From: PFL42 sp963789825
GTDB taxonomy: Bacteria > Chloroflexota > Anaerolineae > Anaerolineales > E44-bin32
Direction: 5' to 3'
Assembly: GCA_963789825.1 (NCBI GenBank)
Contig: CAWBME010000006.1
Span: 558,001 to 622,000, forward strand
DNA: 64,000 bases
The notes under the pieces are model-generated. The model did not search any database. It was not told where the DNA came from and saw only the letters and a program-made list of their open reading frames with translations. A program made the position numbers and the translations under genes. Below are positions 47,961 through 57,451 of the stretch, in pieces; within the stretch, counting starts at the first letter, position 1; each line of letters starts with the position of its first letter.

Positions 47961-48695
47961 ATGTTGAAGGTTCGCTCTTTCCGCCCGCGGCCGCCGCGCC
48001 AGCACTCCCCAGAAGGCGTTCTCAACAGCTTGCTCGACCCGCTCGACCGGTTGGCCGAGAGCGTCTTCAGCATTCTGATCCTGCTCACGTTCACCATGGC
48101 CTTCCGCGTGATCGTCCAGCCTGATGGACTTGAGGCTGGCAGCCTGACTCAGGGCAGCGTCAACGATCTTGCCTGGGCCGCCATCGCGGCGGTGCTGGCC
48201 TGGGCGTTCATTGACGGCATGATGTACGCCCTGTTCTCGCTGTTCGAGCGCGGCGAGCGGCACCGCCTGCTGATGGCCATCCACTCGGCCGAGGACGAAC
48301 AGGAGGGCCTGGAAGCCATCGCAGAAGAACTCGACGACTTCCTCGAGCCTATCTCCACCCCCGAGGGGCGCCAGTCGCTCTATCGCGGCATCCATGGCCA
48401 GCTGATGCAGGCGCAGCCGCGCCCGATCGGATTCTCGCGCTACGATTTCACCGGCGCCCTGGCGCATGTCCTTGTCGCCCTGGTCTCTGTCCTGCCGGCG
48501 CTCATCCCGCTGGTGGTGCTGTCGGGCGATCCTGGCCTGGCGATCCTCGTTTCCAACTTGATCTCGTTCATCGTGCTGTTCGTCATCGGCTACCGCTGGG
48601 GGATGTACACGGGCACCAGTCCTTGGCGCACTGCCCTGCTGCTGACAGGGATGGCGGTGGCCATCGTCCTGATCGCCATTCCCCTGGGCGGTTGA
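47961..48695 (+). CDS. Membrane protein, VIT1/CCC1-like style
   Basis: 244 residues with five or so helices. LAESVFSILILLTFTMAFRV and LAWAAIAAVLAWAFIDGMMY at the N-end, a Glu/Asp-rich cytoplasmic segment (HSAEDEQEGLEAIAEELDDF), then three helices ending GYRWGMYTGTSPWRTALLLT. The acidic middle and C-terminal pattern recall VIT1/CCC1 iron/manganese transporters, but similarity is weak. Function not established. Confidence 0.6.
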   Translation: MLKVRSFRPRPPRQHSPEGVLNSLLDPLDRLAESVFSILILLTFTMAFRVIVQPDGLEAGSLTQGSVNDLAWAAIAAVLAWAFIDGMMYALFSLFERGERHRLLMAIHSAEDEQEGLEAIAEELDDFLEPISTPEGRQSLYRGIHGQLMQAQPRPIGFSRYDFTGALAHVLVALVSVLPALIPLVVLSGDPGLAILVSNLISFIVLFVIGYRWGMYTGTSPWRTALLLTGMAVAIVLIAIPLGG

Positions 48696-48728
48696 TCCCA
48701 GCCCGGCGCTGACATTCGGAGGGCAACC

Positions 48729-50528
48729 ATGGCTCGAGGCAAGACGCACCTCTACCTTGCAGGAATCACCCTGGCCCTCGTGAGCGCCTGCACGCCCACT
48801 CTCGCCGGACCGACGGCGACTGCGGTGCTGCCAGCGGCCACGGCAGGGCAACCGACTGAACCTGCACCTCAAGTCCAGTCGGCAGGCGTCCAGGTGGTTG
48901 AATACGATCTGGGCGAGGCGACGATCGTCCAACCCCAGTTCCCCGAAGACAGCCGCTTTCGCCAGATGCCCGTCCGCCTGACGGGCGTGCTGGCTGTGCC
49001 GGAACCTCGGGGGACGCCGGCTCCGGTGGTCCTGCTGCTCCACGGAAACCATCCCGGCTGCCCGGTCCCGGACAATGACAAGGTCGACCGCTGGCCCTGC
49101 GCCCCGGAAGACGAGGCCCCCAACTACCGGGGCTTCCGCGACCTGGCGGCCGACCTCGCCCAGGCCGGCTACCTGGCCCTGTCGATCAACATCAACGCCG
49201 AGTACACCTTCGGCTTCGGCGAACCCCAGGCGGGCGAGCGCCTGGTCCAGCTCCTCGCCCTCCATCTGGAAGCTCTCCAGACCGCTTCAGAGGGCGGACC
49301 GAACCCCTTCGGCGTCGAGCTGAACGGCCTGGCCGATCTGGATCGGCTGGCGTTGCTCGGCCATTCGCGCGGCGCCGAGCTCGCCTACTGGCTGGCGCAG
49401 CCCACAGCGCTGGAGGCAGGCGATCCACGCCTCGCCTTTCCGGTGGGCTGGGTCGACGGTGTGATGATGGTCGCCCCCGCCGCCGGCTTCGCCTGGCCCA
49501 CCCCGATGCCGGTGCCCTTCCTCACCGTGCTGCCTGCCTGCGACGCCGACATGGCCTTCCAAGAGGGCCAGGTCTTTTACGAAGAAGCGCGCAGCGATCC
49601 AGCCAACTCCGCCTGGGCAGCCAGCCTGTGGTTGGAGAGAGCCAACCACAACGCCTTCAACACCTTGCTCCGGGATGAGGCGCTGGCGCGTCCCGGCCGC
49701 CCGGATTGTGAGCCGCTGCTCCGTCCGGAGGCGCAGCGCGAGTTCCTCACGGCAGCCACACTGGATTTCCTGGCTGCGCTCTTCGCGCCTCCCGGTGAGG
49801 CGGCACAGGCGGCGGCGCGATTGGGGCAGGATCCCCGCTCCCCGGCCCCCGACAGTCTCTATGGGCAAGCGGCTCGCCTCGCTTCCCTGGCACCCGGCGA
49901 GGCTCGACTGCCGGTGCTGATTCCCCTGTCGGCAGACGAACTCGGGCAGCCCTGGAACGGCGGCCGAACAACCGCCGATGGCATCACGACCCATTTCTGC
50001 CCTGAAGGCTACTACACCCCATACGTGCTTCCGGGAAGCGAACCCTGCAAGCGGGTGAACCTGACCATCCCCGGAAACCCGGCGATGGTCGTTGTGACCT
50101 GGCCCCAGCCGGGCGGCAGCCTGCGCTTCACCTGGCCCGAGGGGCTGGACCTCAGCCACTTCGCCGCCGCCAGCCTGCGGGTGGCGCTCGACCCCACCTC
50201 CGAACTCAACACTCCCGGGCAGCCCCCGTCCATCACGCTCGAGCTGACCGACGCGCATGGTGGGCAGGCCTCCCTGCCGACTCGCCCCCTCGAACCTGCC
50301 CTGGCGTTCCCGGCCGGAGAGACCGTGGAAGACGACCTCTTCGAGGGAGGTCTCTTCAGCGGTCGCGTCCCGCTGACGACCCTTCGCTTCGACCTGGCCT
50401 CGGCCCAAGGCGTCGACCTGGAGGCGATCACGGAAGCCTCACTGGTGTTCGACCAGGCGCCGTCCGGGGCGCTGTTCCTGGCCGACTTTGAGTTCGTGCA
50501 GGCCTGGGAGCCTCAGCCTGCGCCCTGA
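48729..50528 (+). CDS. Secreted lipoprotein alpha/beta hydrolase
   Basis: 599 residues. Signal and lipobox LYLAGITLALVSAC; a Thr/Pro/Ala linker; hydrolase core VVLLLHGNHPGCPVPD, YRGFRDLAADLAQAGYLALS, nucleophile LALLGHSRGAELAYWLA and late WLERANHNAFNTLL with the probable catalytic His. The last 200 residues form a beta-rich domain of unknown role. Resembles the chlorophyllase/PAF-acetylhydrolase-type group; substrate unknown. ATG 48729 follows GGAGG. Confidence 0.8.
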   Translation: MARGKTHLYLAGITLALVSACTPTLAGPTATAVLPAATAGQPTEPAPQVQSAGVQVVEYDLGEATIVQPQFPEDSRFRQMPVRLTGVLAVPEPRGTPAPVVLLLHGNHPGCPVPDNDKVDRWPCAPEDEAPNYRGFRDLAADLAQAGYLALSININAEYTFGFGEPQAGERLVQLLALHLEALQTASEGGPNPFGVELNGLADLDRLALLGHSRGAELAYWLAQPTALEAGDPRLAFPVGWVDGVMMVAPAAGFAWPTPMPVPFLTVLPACDADMAFQEGQVFYEEARSDPANSAWAASLWLERANHNAFNTLLRDEALARPGRPDCEPLLRPEAQREFLTAATLDFLAALFAPPGEAAQAAARLGQDPRSPAPDSLYGQAARLASLAPGEARLPVLIPLSADELGQPWNGGRTTADGITTHFCPEGYYTPYVLPGSEPCKRVNLTIPGNPAMVVVTWPQPGGSLRFTWPEGLDLSHFAAASLRVALDPTSELNTPGQPPSITLELTDAHGGQASLPTRPLEPALAFPAGETVEDDLFEGGLFSGRVPLTTLRFDLASAQGVDLEAITEASLVFDQAPSGALFLADFEFVQAWEPQPAP

Positions 50529-50604
50529 TCGCCACGGCCGGCGCACTCAAGATCCAGTGCGCGGCCGCGGGCCTGATGTCGCTGACGAGTCCCTGGAAAG
50601 TGAA

Positions 50605-50636
50605 GCGGCGCCCCCCGCAGTTGCGGGGGGCGCCGC
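50605..50636. terminator. Strong hairpin between convergent units
   Basis: GCGGCGCCCCCCGC-AGTT-GCGGGGGGCGCCGC is a perfect 14-bp stem with a 4-base loop, 76 bases past the lipoprotein stop and 65 bases before the abgT remnant on the other strand. A short TGTATCAT follows on the plus strand. Confidence 0.8.
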
Positions 50637-50701
50637 CTGTATCATCCTTCCAGTGATCCGCCTACGGCCGGCAGGGCCAAGGCAGATCCCGGCATGGCGG
50701 C

Positions 50702-51020
50702 TCAGGCCGACACAGGATAGCCCGGCCCGAGCGGGATGCCCAACACGAACCACAGGATGAGAAAGGCCAGCCAGACCACCAGTACGACGGCGGCTATGGG
50801 CAGCATCAACGCCACCAGCGACCCGACACCCGAGTTCTTCTGATAGCGCTGGGCGAAGGCCACGATCACCGGGAAGTACACCATCAACGGCGTCAGCGTG
50901 TTGATCGGAGAGTCGCCGACGCGGTAGGCGGCGAACACGGTCTGCGCCGGCACGCCCAGCCGGATGAAGAGCGGCACGAAGATGGCGCGAAGATCGCCCA
51001 CTTGGCCAGCGAACCCGGCA
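50702..51020 (-). pseudogene. AbgT C-terminal remnant 1
   Basis: Near-identical copy of the last 321 bases of the intact abgT (54282-54602), from PGSLAKWAIF to the stop. The 5' part of the gene is missing: similarity ends abruptly at about 51020, 42 bases before the pepQ stop. A one-base loss (GCGCCGATC in the full gene is GCGCCATC near 50988) breaks the remaining frame. It has no start and cannot make a transporter. Confidence 0.85.
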
Positions 51021-51061
51021 CAGCAACCTTCCTGCGAGAAGTCATGTCGGAAGACAATCGT

Positions 51062-52148
51062 CTATCCACTAAGCTTAACGGCCTGGGGGAGAATCTCGCA
51101 GCCGTCGTCCGTGACCAGCACGAGATCTTCAATGCGCACGCCGCCCCAGCCTTCAATGTAGATGCCCGGCTCTACGCTGGAGATCATGCCCGTCTCGAGC
51201 GGGATGCTGGTCCCACCGGGTGTAGTCCAGCGCAGGAATGGCGCCTCATGGAGGTTCATGCCAATGCCGTGGCCTGTTCCGTGGCCGAAGTGGTTGCCGT
51301 GGCCCGCTGCGGTGATGAGATCGCGAGCGATGGCGTCTACCTCGTGGGCGCGCACGCCCGGCCGCACCTCGGCGATGGCTCGCTGCTCCGCTTCTGACTA
51401 CGGTATTGTAGATCGCCCAGAACCGTTCGTCTGGCTGGCCAAGGACCACCGTGCGCGTCAGGTCGGCGTTGTAGCCGTCGATGTGCGCGCCCATGTCAAT
51501 GATGATCGTCTGACCCTCGCCCAACAGATCATCTCCCGGTCGGTGGTGGGGCAGCGCGGCGTTGGACCCGGCGGCCACGATGATCGGGAACGACGGTCCC
51601 TCGGCCCCAGCCTTGCGCAGCGCCTGCTCGAACAGCCACACGGCCTGGCGCTCCGTATGTTCGGGGCGCAGTTGCGGTACGACGGCCTCCATGACCGCAT
51701 CGGTGATGGCGATGGCTCGGCGCATCACCGCGATCTCGGCTTCATCCTTGACCATGCGCAGTTCCTCGACCAGGCCTTCGGTCGGTTCCAGCGCCACCGT
51801 ATCGCCCAGACCCGCCGCGAGACGACCATGATCGGCGACCGTGGTATGGCCGGCCTCGAACGCCAGCCGATCCAGCCCGAACTCCTGGCACAGCTCCAAC
51901 ACGACTTCTGGCAGCGTCTTGCCCGGATTGATGATCTGGCGCGCAGCGAAACCAGGCGCCTCGCGGCCCGCCTGGATCAGGTAGCGACTGTCGGTCAGGA
52001 CAAAGGCGTTGGTGCGCGTGATGAGCAGCCAGCCGTAGCTGGCCGTAAAGCCGCTCAGGTAGCGCCGATTGACCGGCACGCCCACGAGTAGGCCCGGCAG
52101 ATCTGTCTCCGCCAGGGCCGCTCGCAACCGTCTCGTTCGATGCTCCAT
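51062..52148 (-). CDS. Xaa-Pro aminopeptidase/dipeptidase (M24)
   Basis: About 361 residues, M24 family. An N-terminal creatinase-like domain (LPGLLVGVPVNRRYLSGFTA) and the metal site: IIDMGAHIDGYNADLTRTVV (two Asp), GHGTGHGIGMNLHEAP (His), MISSVEPGIYIEGWGGVRIE (Glu) and the final Glu in RIED. ATG 52148 after AAGGAAG. A double-base site (GTAG, + strand 51398-51401) splits the raw frame. Cuts N-terminal residues from X-Pro peptides; one of four peptidases in the cluster. Confidence 0.9.
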
Positions 52149-52462
52149 CCGTTCTTCCTTCTGCCAGTCGGCTTCAAGGGCGACCTGCGGTCGCCCTTGC
52201 GGCAAACAACTGTCCAAGTATGAACACCGGGCGGCTCCCTATCGCTGTTTGGCTCTTTCCGTGGCGCTGGATGCATATACCTGGCCACGTGGTGCCTGTC
52301 CCAGTTCGTCCAGGAAGGCAAGGTTGGGTGGTAGCATCACAATCCTCAAATCGAGGCCGATGGCGGCCTCGACGCTGATGCCGGCGGCATCGCGGCAGCC
52401 GATCGTCATGCGTTCACTCGATGCTTGAGCAAGCATGCCCGCCATGGCTTGGAGGCCGCTGC
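52149..52462. other. Short gap before pepQ, includes a duplicated leader
   Basis: No supported gene. Bases 52149-52198 (CAGTCGGCTTCAAGGGCGAC and flanks) are repeated at 53649-53700 as part of the duplicated pepQ start. The repeat includes a small dyad, GGGCGACC-TGC-GGTCGCCC. Confidence 0.5.
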
Positions 52463-53478
52463 CTACTGGCTGCCAGCCGGCGCCGTTTCCAGCCTGATCC
52501 GCGTTTGGGGCACGACTTCGAGGATGATCGGCGCCCCGGCCAGGCTGCTTCGCAGCGCGTCTCGCAGGTCCTCTTGCGCTGGAAGGACTCCTTCGCCGGT
52601 GATGACCATGCGCACTTCATCGCTCCCGGCCGTGATCGAGACCACCCGGTAGTTGTGGTCAGCCAGCCAGGCCTCGGCGGCGCTTGCTGCGCGCTGCTCC
52701 TCACGCTGCTCCGGATGGTTGTGTAGCTGGCGCCCGCCAGCGGAACGATGATCAGCGCCAGCAGAACTGCGGCAATGCCGACAGCGGTGTACTTGGAACG
52801 CTGGGAATAGCGCGCGCGATGGGCGTCAGGAAATCCCATCACCGTGAACATCAAGGCGCCGGTGAGCAGAATGGCCAGGTAGTTGGTGACGAAAAGCAAC
52901 AGGCTTCCCATGGCCAGATCAGGCCGTCCAGCCGCGAAGAGAATGCCCACGTTGGCCAGCGGAGGCACCAAGGAGATTGCAATCGCAACCCCGGGCAGCG
53001 TATCCGAAACATCCTTCCGCCCGATGGCGAAGGCGCCGGCGAGACCCGTGGCCAATGCCGCCAACAGGTCGATCAGCCGCGGGGTCGTGCGCACCATGAT
53101 CTGGGTGTTCGCTTCCACAAAGATCAGGGAACGCATGGCCCAGGTGAGCAAGAATCCGATGGCAATTGCGGCGATGATGCCCAGAATCGATGTGGTTAGC
53201 GAGCTCAGGATGATCTTGCGATCCCCGAGGCCAACGCCGAAGGCAACGCCCATGATCGGCAGCATCAGAGGCGCAACGATCATGGCGCCGATGACAGTCG
53301 CAACCGAGTCTGCCAGCAGACCAAACGTTGCGATTGCAGCAGCGAGGATCAGCAGGATGTAGAAGCGTGTAAGCCGACGCTGCCTGTCAGGCTCTTCGAA
53401 CAGTATCGCCTCGCGCACACGGACGATCTCCTCGTCGTTGACCGGCCCGCCATGAAGTTGCTCACGAAATCCAGCCAT
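52463..53478 (-). CDS. DUF389 membrane protein
   Basis: About 338 residues. A cytoplasmic start, then six helices with the DUF389 signature ADSVATVIGAMIVAPLMLPI and LATGLAGAFAIGRKDVSDTL, PGVAIAISLVPPLANVGILF. A C-terminal soluble tail ends RIRLETAPAGSQ. Two neighbouring double-base sites near 52710 explain a frame jump (TTSEQREEQ in the corrected read), though one lost base is also possible. Function unknown. Confidence 0.85.
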
Positions 53479-53573
53479 AGGCTTCAGGCCTCCTTGTGTT
53501 GCGGGGAAATCGCCAGCAAGGCGCAGAGCGCTTGCTGGCGCGGGTGCGTCGCCACACTCCGGCCACTCCAGCG

Positions 53574-53700
53574 ACCGGCGCGCCGACGAGTAGGCCCGGC
53601 AGATAGGTCTCTGCCAGGGCGGCTCGCAACCGTCTGGTTCGATGCTCCATCCGTCTTTCCTTCCGCCAGTCGGCTTCAAGGGCGACCTGCGGTCGCCCTT
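53574..53700 (-). pseudogene. Duplicated 5' fragment of pepQ
   Basis: About 127 bases repeat 52074-52198 at roughly 90% identity: the untranslated leader plus the first 26 or so codons (MEHRTRRLRAALAETYLPGL). After VGAPVAG the match stops and the frame soon ends. It is a decayed copy of the pepQ start, not a gene. Confidence 0.88.
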
Positions 53701-53766
53701 ACGGTAAGTAGCTCCCCGAGCATAGCTCCCGCTTTCCGCCTGGATTTCCCATGGGAAAGGCAGAAG

Positions 53767-54024
53767 TTATCCTTGGACGACTTCTGACCGATAGAATCGC
53801 ACCGGATAACCCGGCCCGAGCGGGATCCCCACCATGAACCAGCGGATCAGGATGATCAGCCAGGAAACCAGGACGGCGGCTGCCACAGGCAGCATCAAAG
53901 TCACCCGCGACCCGACGCCCGAGTTCTTCTGGTAGCAATGGGCGAAGGTGACGATCACCGGGAAGTAGACCATCAACGGCGCGAGCGTGCTGACCGGCGA
54001 GTCGCCCACGCGGCAGGCGGCGAA
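53767..54024 (-). pseudogene. AbgT C-terminal remnant 2
   Basis: About 258 bases match the last part of abgT more distantly than remnant 1: FAACRVGDSPVSTLAPLMVY, QKNSGVGSRVTLMLP and GIPLGPGYPVRF. The stop is displaced (VQG-stop at 53767). Similarity begins abruptly near 54024. No start; older than remnant 1 by its divergence. Confidence 0.82.
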
Positions 54025-54104
54025 CAGCGCCGTGGACGGTACCCTCCCTCGCCGTGTCGACGGTCGGCCAGCGTCTCAGCGGCCTTGTAGGATGGCCGAC
54101 TTCT

Positions 54105-54192
54105 TCACCCTCGAACTCAGGCTCGCTGAGCACGCCGGATTGCCGCAGCTCGTCGAGCTGGGCCAGCAACTGCAGCTGCGTGGCGTGGTCAA
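54105..54192 (-). pseudogene. SHOCT-like domain fragment
   Basis: On the minus strand ATQLQLLAQLDELRQSGVLS followed by EPEFEGEE fits the short SHOCT domain (LxxLxxLxxxGxLTxxEFxxxK). It has no clear start of its own and runs on from the abgT end in another frame, so it is probably a leftover from a lost gene; a very small real gene is possible. Confidence 0.5.
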
Positions 54193-54281
54193 CCGCCGCA
54201 GGAGCCGGTGGCGGCGGAACAGGGGCGCCAGCAAACCTGGCTGCAGCCTCCTCCGCCGGTCCAACACCCGCCGTCGGCGCC

Positions 54282-55892
54282 TCAGAAGGCCACCGGGTAC
54301 CCCGGCCCGAGCGGGATGCCCAGCACGAACCACAGGATGAGGAAGGCCAGCCAGACGACCAGAACGACGCCGGCAATGGGCAGCATCAGCGCCACCAGCG
54401 AGCCGACACCCGAGTTCTTCTGATAGCGCTGGGCGAAGGCCACGATCACCGGGAAGTACACCATCAACGGCGTCAGCGTGTTGATCGGAGAGTCGCCGAC
54501 GCGGTAGGCGGCGAACACGGTCTGCGCCGGCACGCCCAGCCGGATGAAGAGCGGCACGAAGATCGGCGCAAAGATCGCCCACTTCGCCAGCGAACCCGGC
54601 ATGATGAAGTCGAGCAATACGATCACCAGCACGAAGCCGATCAGCAGCGGGATGGCGGCAATGCCGGCGTTTCCCAACCAGTCGGCCAGCGCAGTGGCGA
54701 TGACGGACGGCAGGTTGGAGTAGTTGAAGTAGGCGATGAACTGGCTGATCATCAGCAGCATGAAGATCAGGCCGCCCAAGCCGGCAAAGGTCTTGACCAC
54801 CGCGGCGATCACGTCGTTGGGGCCCTTGAACTTGCCGACCGCCGAGCCATAGGCCACGCCGGGGACTAAGAAGAACAGCATCACGATGAACAGCAGGCTT
54901 TGCATGAAGGGCGTCTGGCCGATGATCGAGCCTGTGTCAGGATCGCGCAGCGGCGCGCCCGGCGGAAGGGTGGCCAGCAGGACGAGGCCCAACACAACCA
55001 GAAAGGCCAGCCCGGCCCGGCGCAGCCCGCGCGCCTCGAGGGCCGGATCGATTTCGTCGGCAGCGGCAGCCTGCTCGGGATCACCCGCTTGCGCCGGATC
55101 GTACTTGCCCAGGCGCGGCTCAACCACGCGCACGATGACGAAACCGATCACCACCGTCAGCAGGAGTGACGAGGCGGCCTGGAAGAAGTAATCGGCCGTG
55201 ATCGAGATCGGCGCGCCGCCGGTCAAGCCAATGGCCTCATTGGTGATCTCGAACAGCATGGCGTCCGTTGGCGTCGGGATCAGGTTCGCCATGAAGGCGG
55301 CGGCGACACCGCCGAAGCCGGCTGCCAGGCCGGCGATCGGGTGCCGCCCGACGGCCAGGAAGGCCGCCGCGCCCAGCGGAATCAGGATCAGGTAGCCCGC
55401 GTCCGAAGCAACGCTCGCCAGCACGCCGATGAAGACGATGAGATAGGCGATCAGCGCACGGGGGGCGACCTTGACCAGCTTGCGGATCAGGGCGGCCATC
55501 AGCCCGGCGACTTCGGCCGCGCCTGCACCCAGCATGGCGATGAGCGTGACGGCCAGCGCGCCGAAGCCCTGGAAGTTCGGGACGAAGGAGGTGAACAGGA
55601 AGCGGATGCCATCGATGCTCAGCAGGCTCTCGATGGAGATGGTCTGTTCCTTGATTTCGTAGTCGACATCCTCAGTCCCAGCTCCTGACAGCGAGTATTC
55701 GCTGACGTCTTCGTAGAAGTCGGGCGTCACCGGTACCGGGACCGGCACAGCGATCTGCTCGGTGACGCTGACGCCCAACAACGACAAGACGGCTGACAGG
55801 ACGATGACGCCGATGATCAGGTAGAAGAACATCAGCACCGGATGAGGCACCTTATTGCCTACCCGTTCGACGGTGTTCAGCATTCTGTCCAT
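54282..55892 (-). CDS. abgT: AbgT-family transporter
   Basis: 536 residues, at least 11 helices. AbgT features: NKVPHPVLMFFYLIIGVIVL at the start, VLASVASDAGYLILIPLGAA, MANLIPTPTDAMLFEITNEA and the C-terminal VGDSPINTLTPLMVYFPVIV. The family takes up p-aminobenzoyl-glutamate or exports antimetabolites; here it lies among four peptidases, which favours uptake of small peptides or acyl-amino acids (inference). Complete, without frame breaks. Start ATG 55892. Two truncated copies lie downstream. Confidence 0.9.
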   Translation of the reverse strand: MDRMLNTVERVGNKVPHPVLMFFYLIIGVIVLSAVLSLLGVSVTEQIAVPVPVPVTPDFYEDVSEYSLSGAGTEDVDYEIKEQTISIESLLSIDGIRFLFTSFVPNFQGFGALAVTLIAMLGAGAAEVAGLMAALIRKLVKVAPRALIAYLIVFIGVLASVASDAGYLILIPLGAAAFLAVGRHPIAGLAAGFGGVAAAFMANLIPTPTDAMLFEITNEAIGLTGGAPISITADYFFQAASSLLLTVVIGFVIVRVVEPRLGKYDPAQAGDPEQAAAADEIDPALEARGLRRAGLAFLVVLGLVLLATLPPGAPLRDPDTGSIIGQTPFMQSLLFIVMLFFLVPGVAYGSAVGKFKGPNDVIAAVVKTFAGLGGLIFMLLMISQFIAYFNYSNLPSVIATALADWLGNAGIAAIPLLIGFVLVIVLLDFIMPGSLAKWAIFAPIFVPLFIRLGVPAQTVFAAYRVGDSPINTLTPLMVYFPVIVAFAQRYQKNSGVGSLVALMLPIAGVVLVVWLAFLILWFVLGIPLGPGYPVAF

Positions 55893-55931
55893 GAAGGAGG
55901 GTTTGGCCTGGTTCGGATGTGGCGTTTGCGG

Positions 55932-57431
55932 TCATTGCTGCCTCCGATGTTGGGTGGAGAACTTGGTCGTCGAGGATCCGTTGGTTTCCCTGAGGAACTC
56001 AGCCAGCAGGCGCACTCCCACACCGGTGCCGCCAGGAGAGTGGTACGCCTTGGCAGGATGATCGACCCAGGCTGTGCCGGCGATGTCGAGATGTACGAAG
56101 GGATACTCGCCCACGAATGCCGCCAGAAACGCGCCGGCCGTGATCGAACCCGCCGGCCGTCCACCGATGTTCTTGAGATCGGCGATCTCGCTCTTGACCA
56201 TCTGATGATACTCGTCCCACAGGGGCAGCTGCCAGACCCGCTCGCCGCTGGCCTCGCCCGCCTTGCGCAGCCTGTCCATCAGCGCCTGATCGGTCCCCAT
56301 CATGCCGGTGGCATGTGAGCCGAGGGCGATGATCACCGCGCCGGTCAACGTCGACAGCTCCACGATGGCATCCGGCTGGTAGCGTTGGGCGTAGAACAGC
56401 GCGTCGGAGAGGATGATGCGACCCTCCGCATCGGTGTTGATCACTTCGATCGTCTTTCCGCTGAGCGATTTCACAACGTCCCCGGGCCGATAGGCGTTGC
56501 TGCTGGGCATATTCTCGGCCGCCGAAACCAAGCCGACCAAGTGCAGCGGCAGCTTGAGCTCGGCCGCCACTTGCATGGCGCCAAACACAGCCGCCGCCCC
56601 GCCCATGTCTGACTTCATCGTCTCCATCGCCTCGGCCGGCTTGAGCGACAGGCCGCCCGAGTCGAAGGTCAGCCCCTTGCCCACCAGGCAGATGGTTGGG
56701 GTGCCCTTCTTGGCTGCTCCGTACTCCATCACGATGAAGCGCGGCTCGTGCTCCGATCCCTTTCCGACAGCCAGGATGCCCCCGAACCCCTGCTCGGCCA
56801 ATTGGGACATATCCAACACAGTCACCTTAAGGTTGACGCGTTTTCCCAGCTTGACCGCTTCCTCGCCCAGCTCCGGTGGGTGCATGGCGTATCCGGGCCC
56901 ATTGACCAGGTCGCGCGCGAAGGTCACACCACGGCCCACGATCTGGCCACGGGCGACGCCTGCGCCAGTGCGTTCGTCGGTCTTGGTGAAGACCCCTGCC
57001 GCCTTGACCACGAAGGTCTGCTCATCGGTCAGGCCGGTGCGGTAGCGCCAATAGCGATACGCGCCCAGCTCCATTCCCTCGGCGAATGCCTGCGCGGCCA
57101 CTTCGGGCGCCAGCGGCAAGTCGCCGTGGACGCCGATGGTGATCGCCTCCACCTGCAGCCTCTGGGCTTCCTTGACGGCGGTCGCGCTGGCGCTTCGGAT
57201 CGTCTCAGCGGTGGCCTTCTCGGGTTTTCCCAGCCCCACGAGCAGCAGGCGGCGGGGGGCCAAGGCGCCGAGGGGGTAGAGCAGCAGCGTCTGGTTGGCG
57301 CGGCCGCGGTAGTCGCTCGGCTCGAGCAGCCTCTCCACTTCAGCCGGCAGCGACGCATCCTCGAAGGTGGCGAGCACCGCCAGGTCGCTCTCCGCTTGCA
57401 GAAGCTCGCCCGTGCGTACCGCTATCTCCAT
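55932..57431 (-). CDS. pepA: Leucyl aminopeptidase (M17)
   Basis: 499 residues, two-domain M17 enzyme. Metal and catalytic motifs LVGKGLTFDSGGLSLKP, MKSDMGGAAAVFGAM and the signature VINTDAEGRIILSDAL. It removes N-terminal residues from peptides with two metal ions. ATG 57431 matches the family start (EIAVRTGELLQAESDLAVLA). Follows pepT by 20 bases and precedes abgT, so probably one operon. Confidence 0.94.
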   Translation of the reverse strand: MEIAVRTGELLQAESDLAVLATFEDASLPAEVERLLEPSDYRGRANQTLLLYPLGALAPRRLLLVGLGKPEKATAETIRSASATAVKEAQRLQVEAITIGVHGDLPLAPEVAAQAFAEGMELGAYRYWRYRTGLTDEQTFVVKAAGVFTKTDERTGAGVARGQIVGRGVTFARDLVNGPGYAMHPPELGEEAVKLGKRVNLKVTVLDMSQLAEQGFGGILAVGKGSEHEPRFIVMEYGAAKKGTPTICLVGKGLTFDSGGLSLKPAEAMETMKSDMGGAAAVFGAMQVAAELKLPLHLVGLVSAAENMPSSNAYRPGDVVKSLSGKTIEVINTDAEGRIILSDALFYAQRYQPDAIVELSTLTGAVIIALGSHATGMMGTDQALMDRLRKAGEASGERVWQLPLWDEYHQMVKSEIADLKNIGGRPAGSITAGAFLAAFVGEYPFVHLDIAGTAWVDHPAKAYHSPGGTGVGVRLLAEFLRETNGSSTTKFSTQHRRQQ

Positions 57432-57451
57432 TCGCCTCGCCTCCACCAGCC

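Noticed and set aside
53699..54376. Open frame of 225 residues between abgT and the pepQ fragment as a real gene
   Set aside because: Its first part is abgT read in another frame and its middle is abgT remnant 2; only the short SHOCT-like piece has family resemblance.
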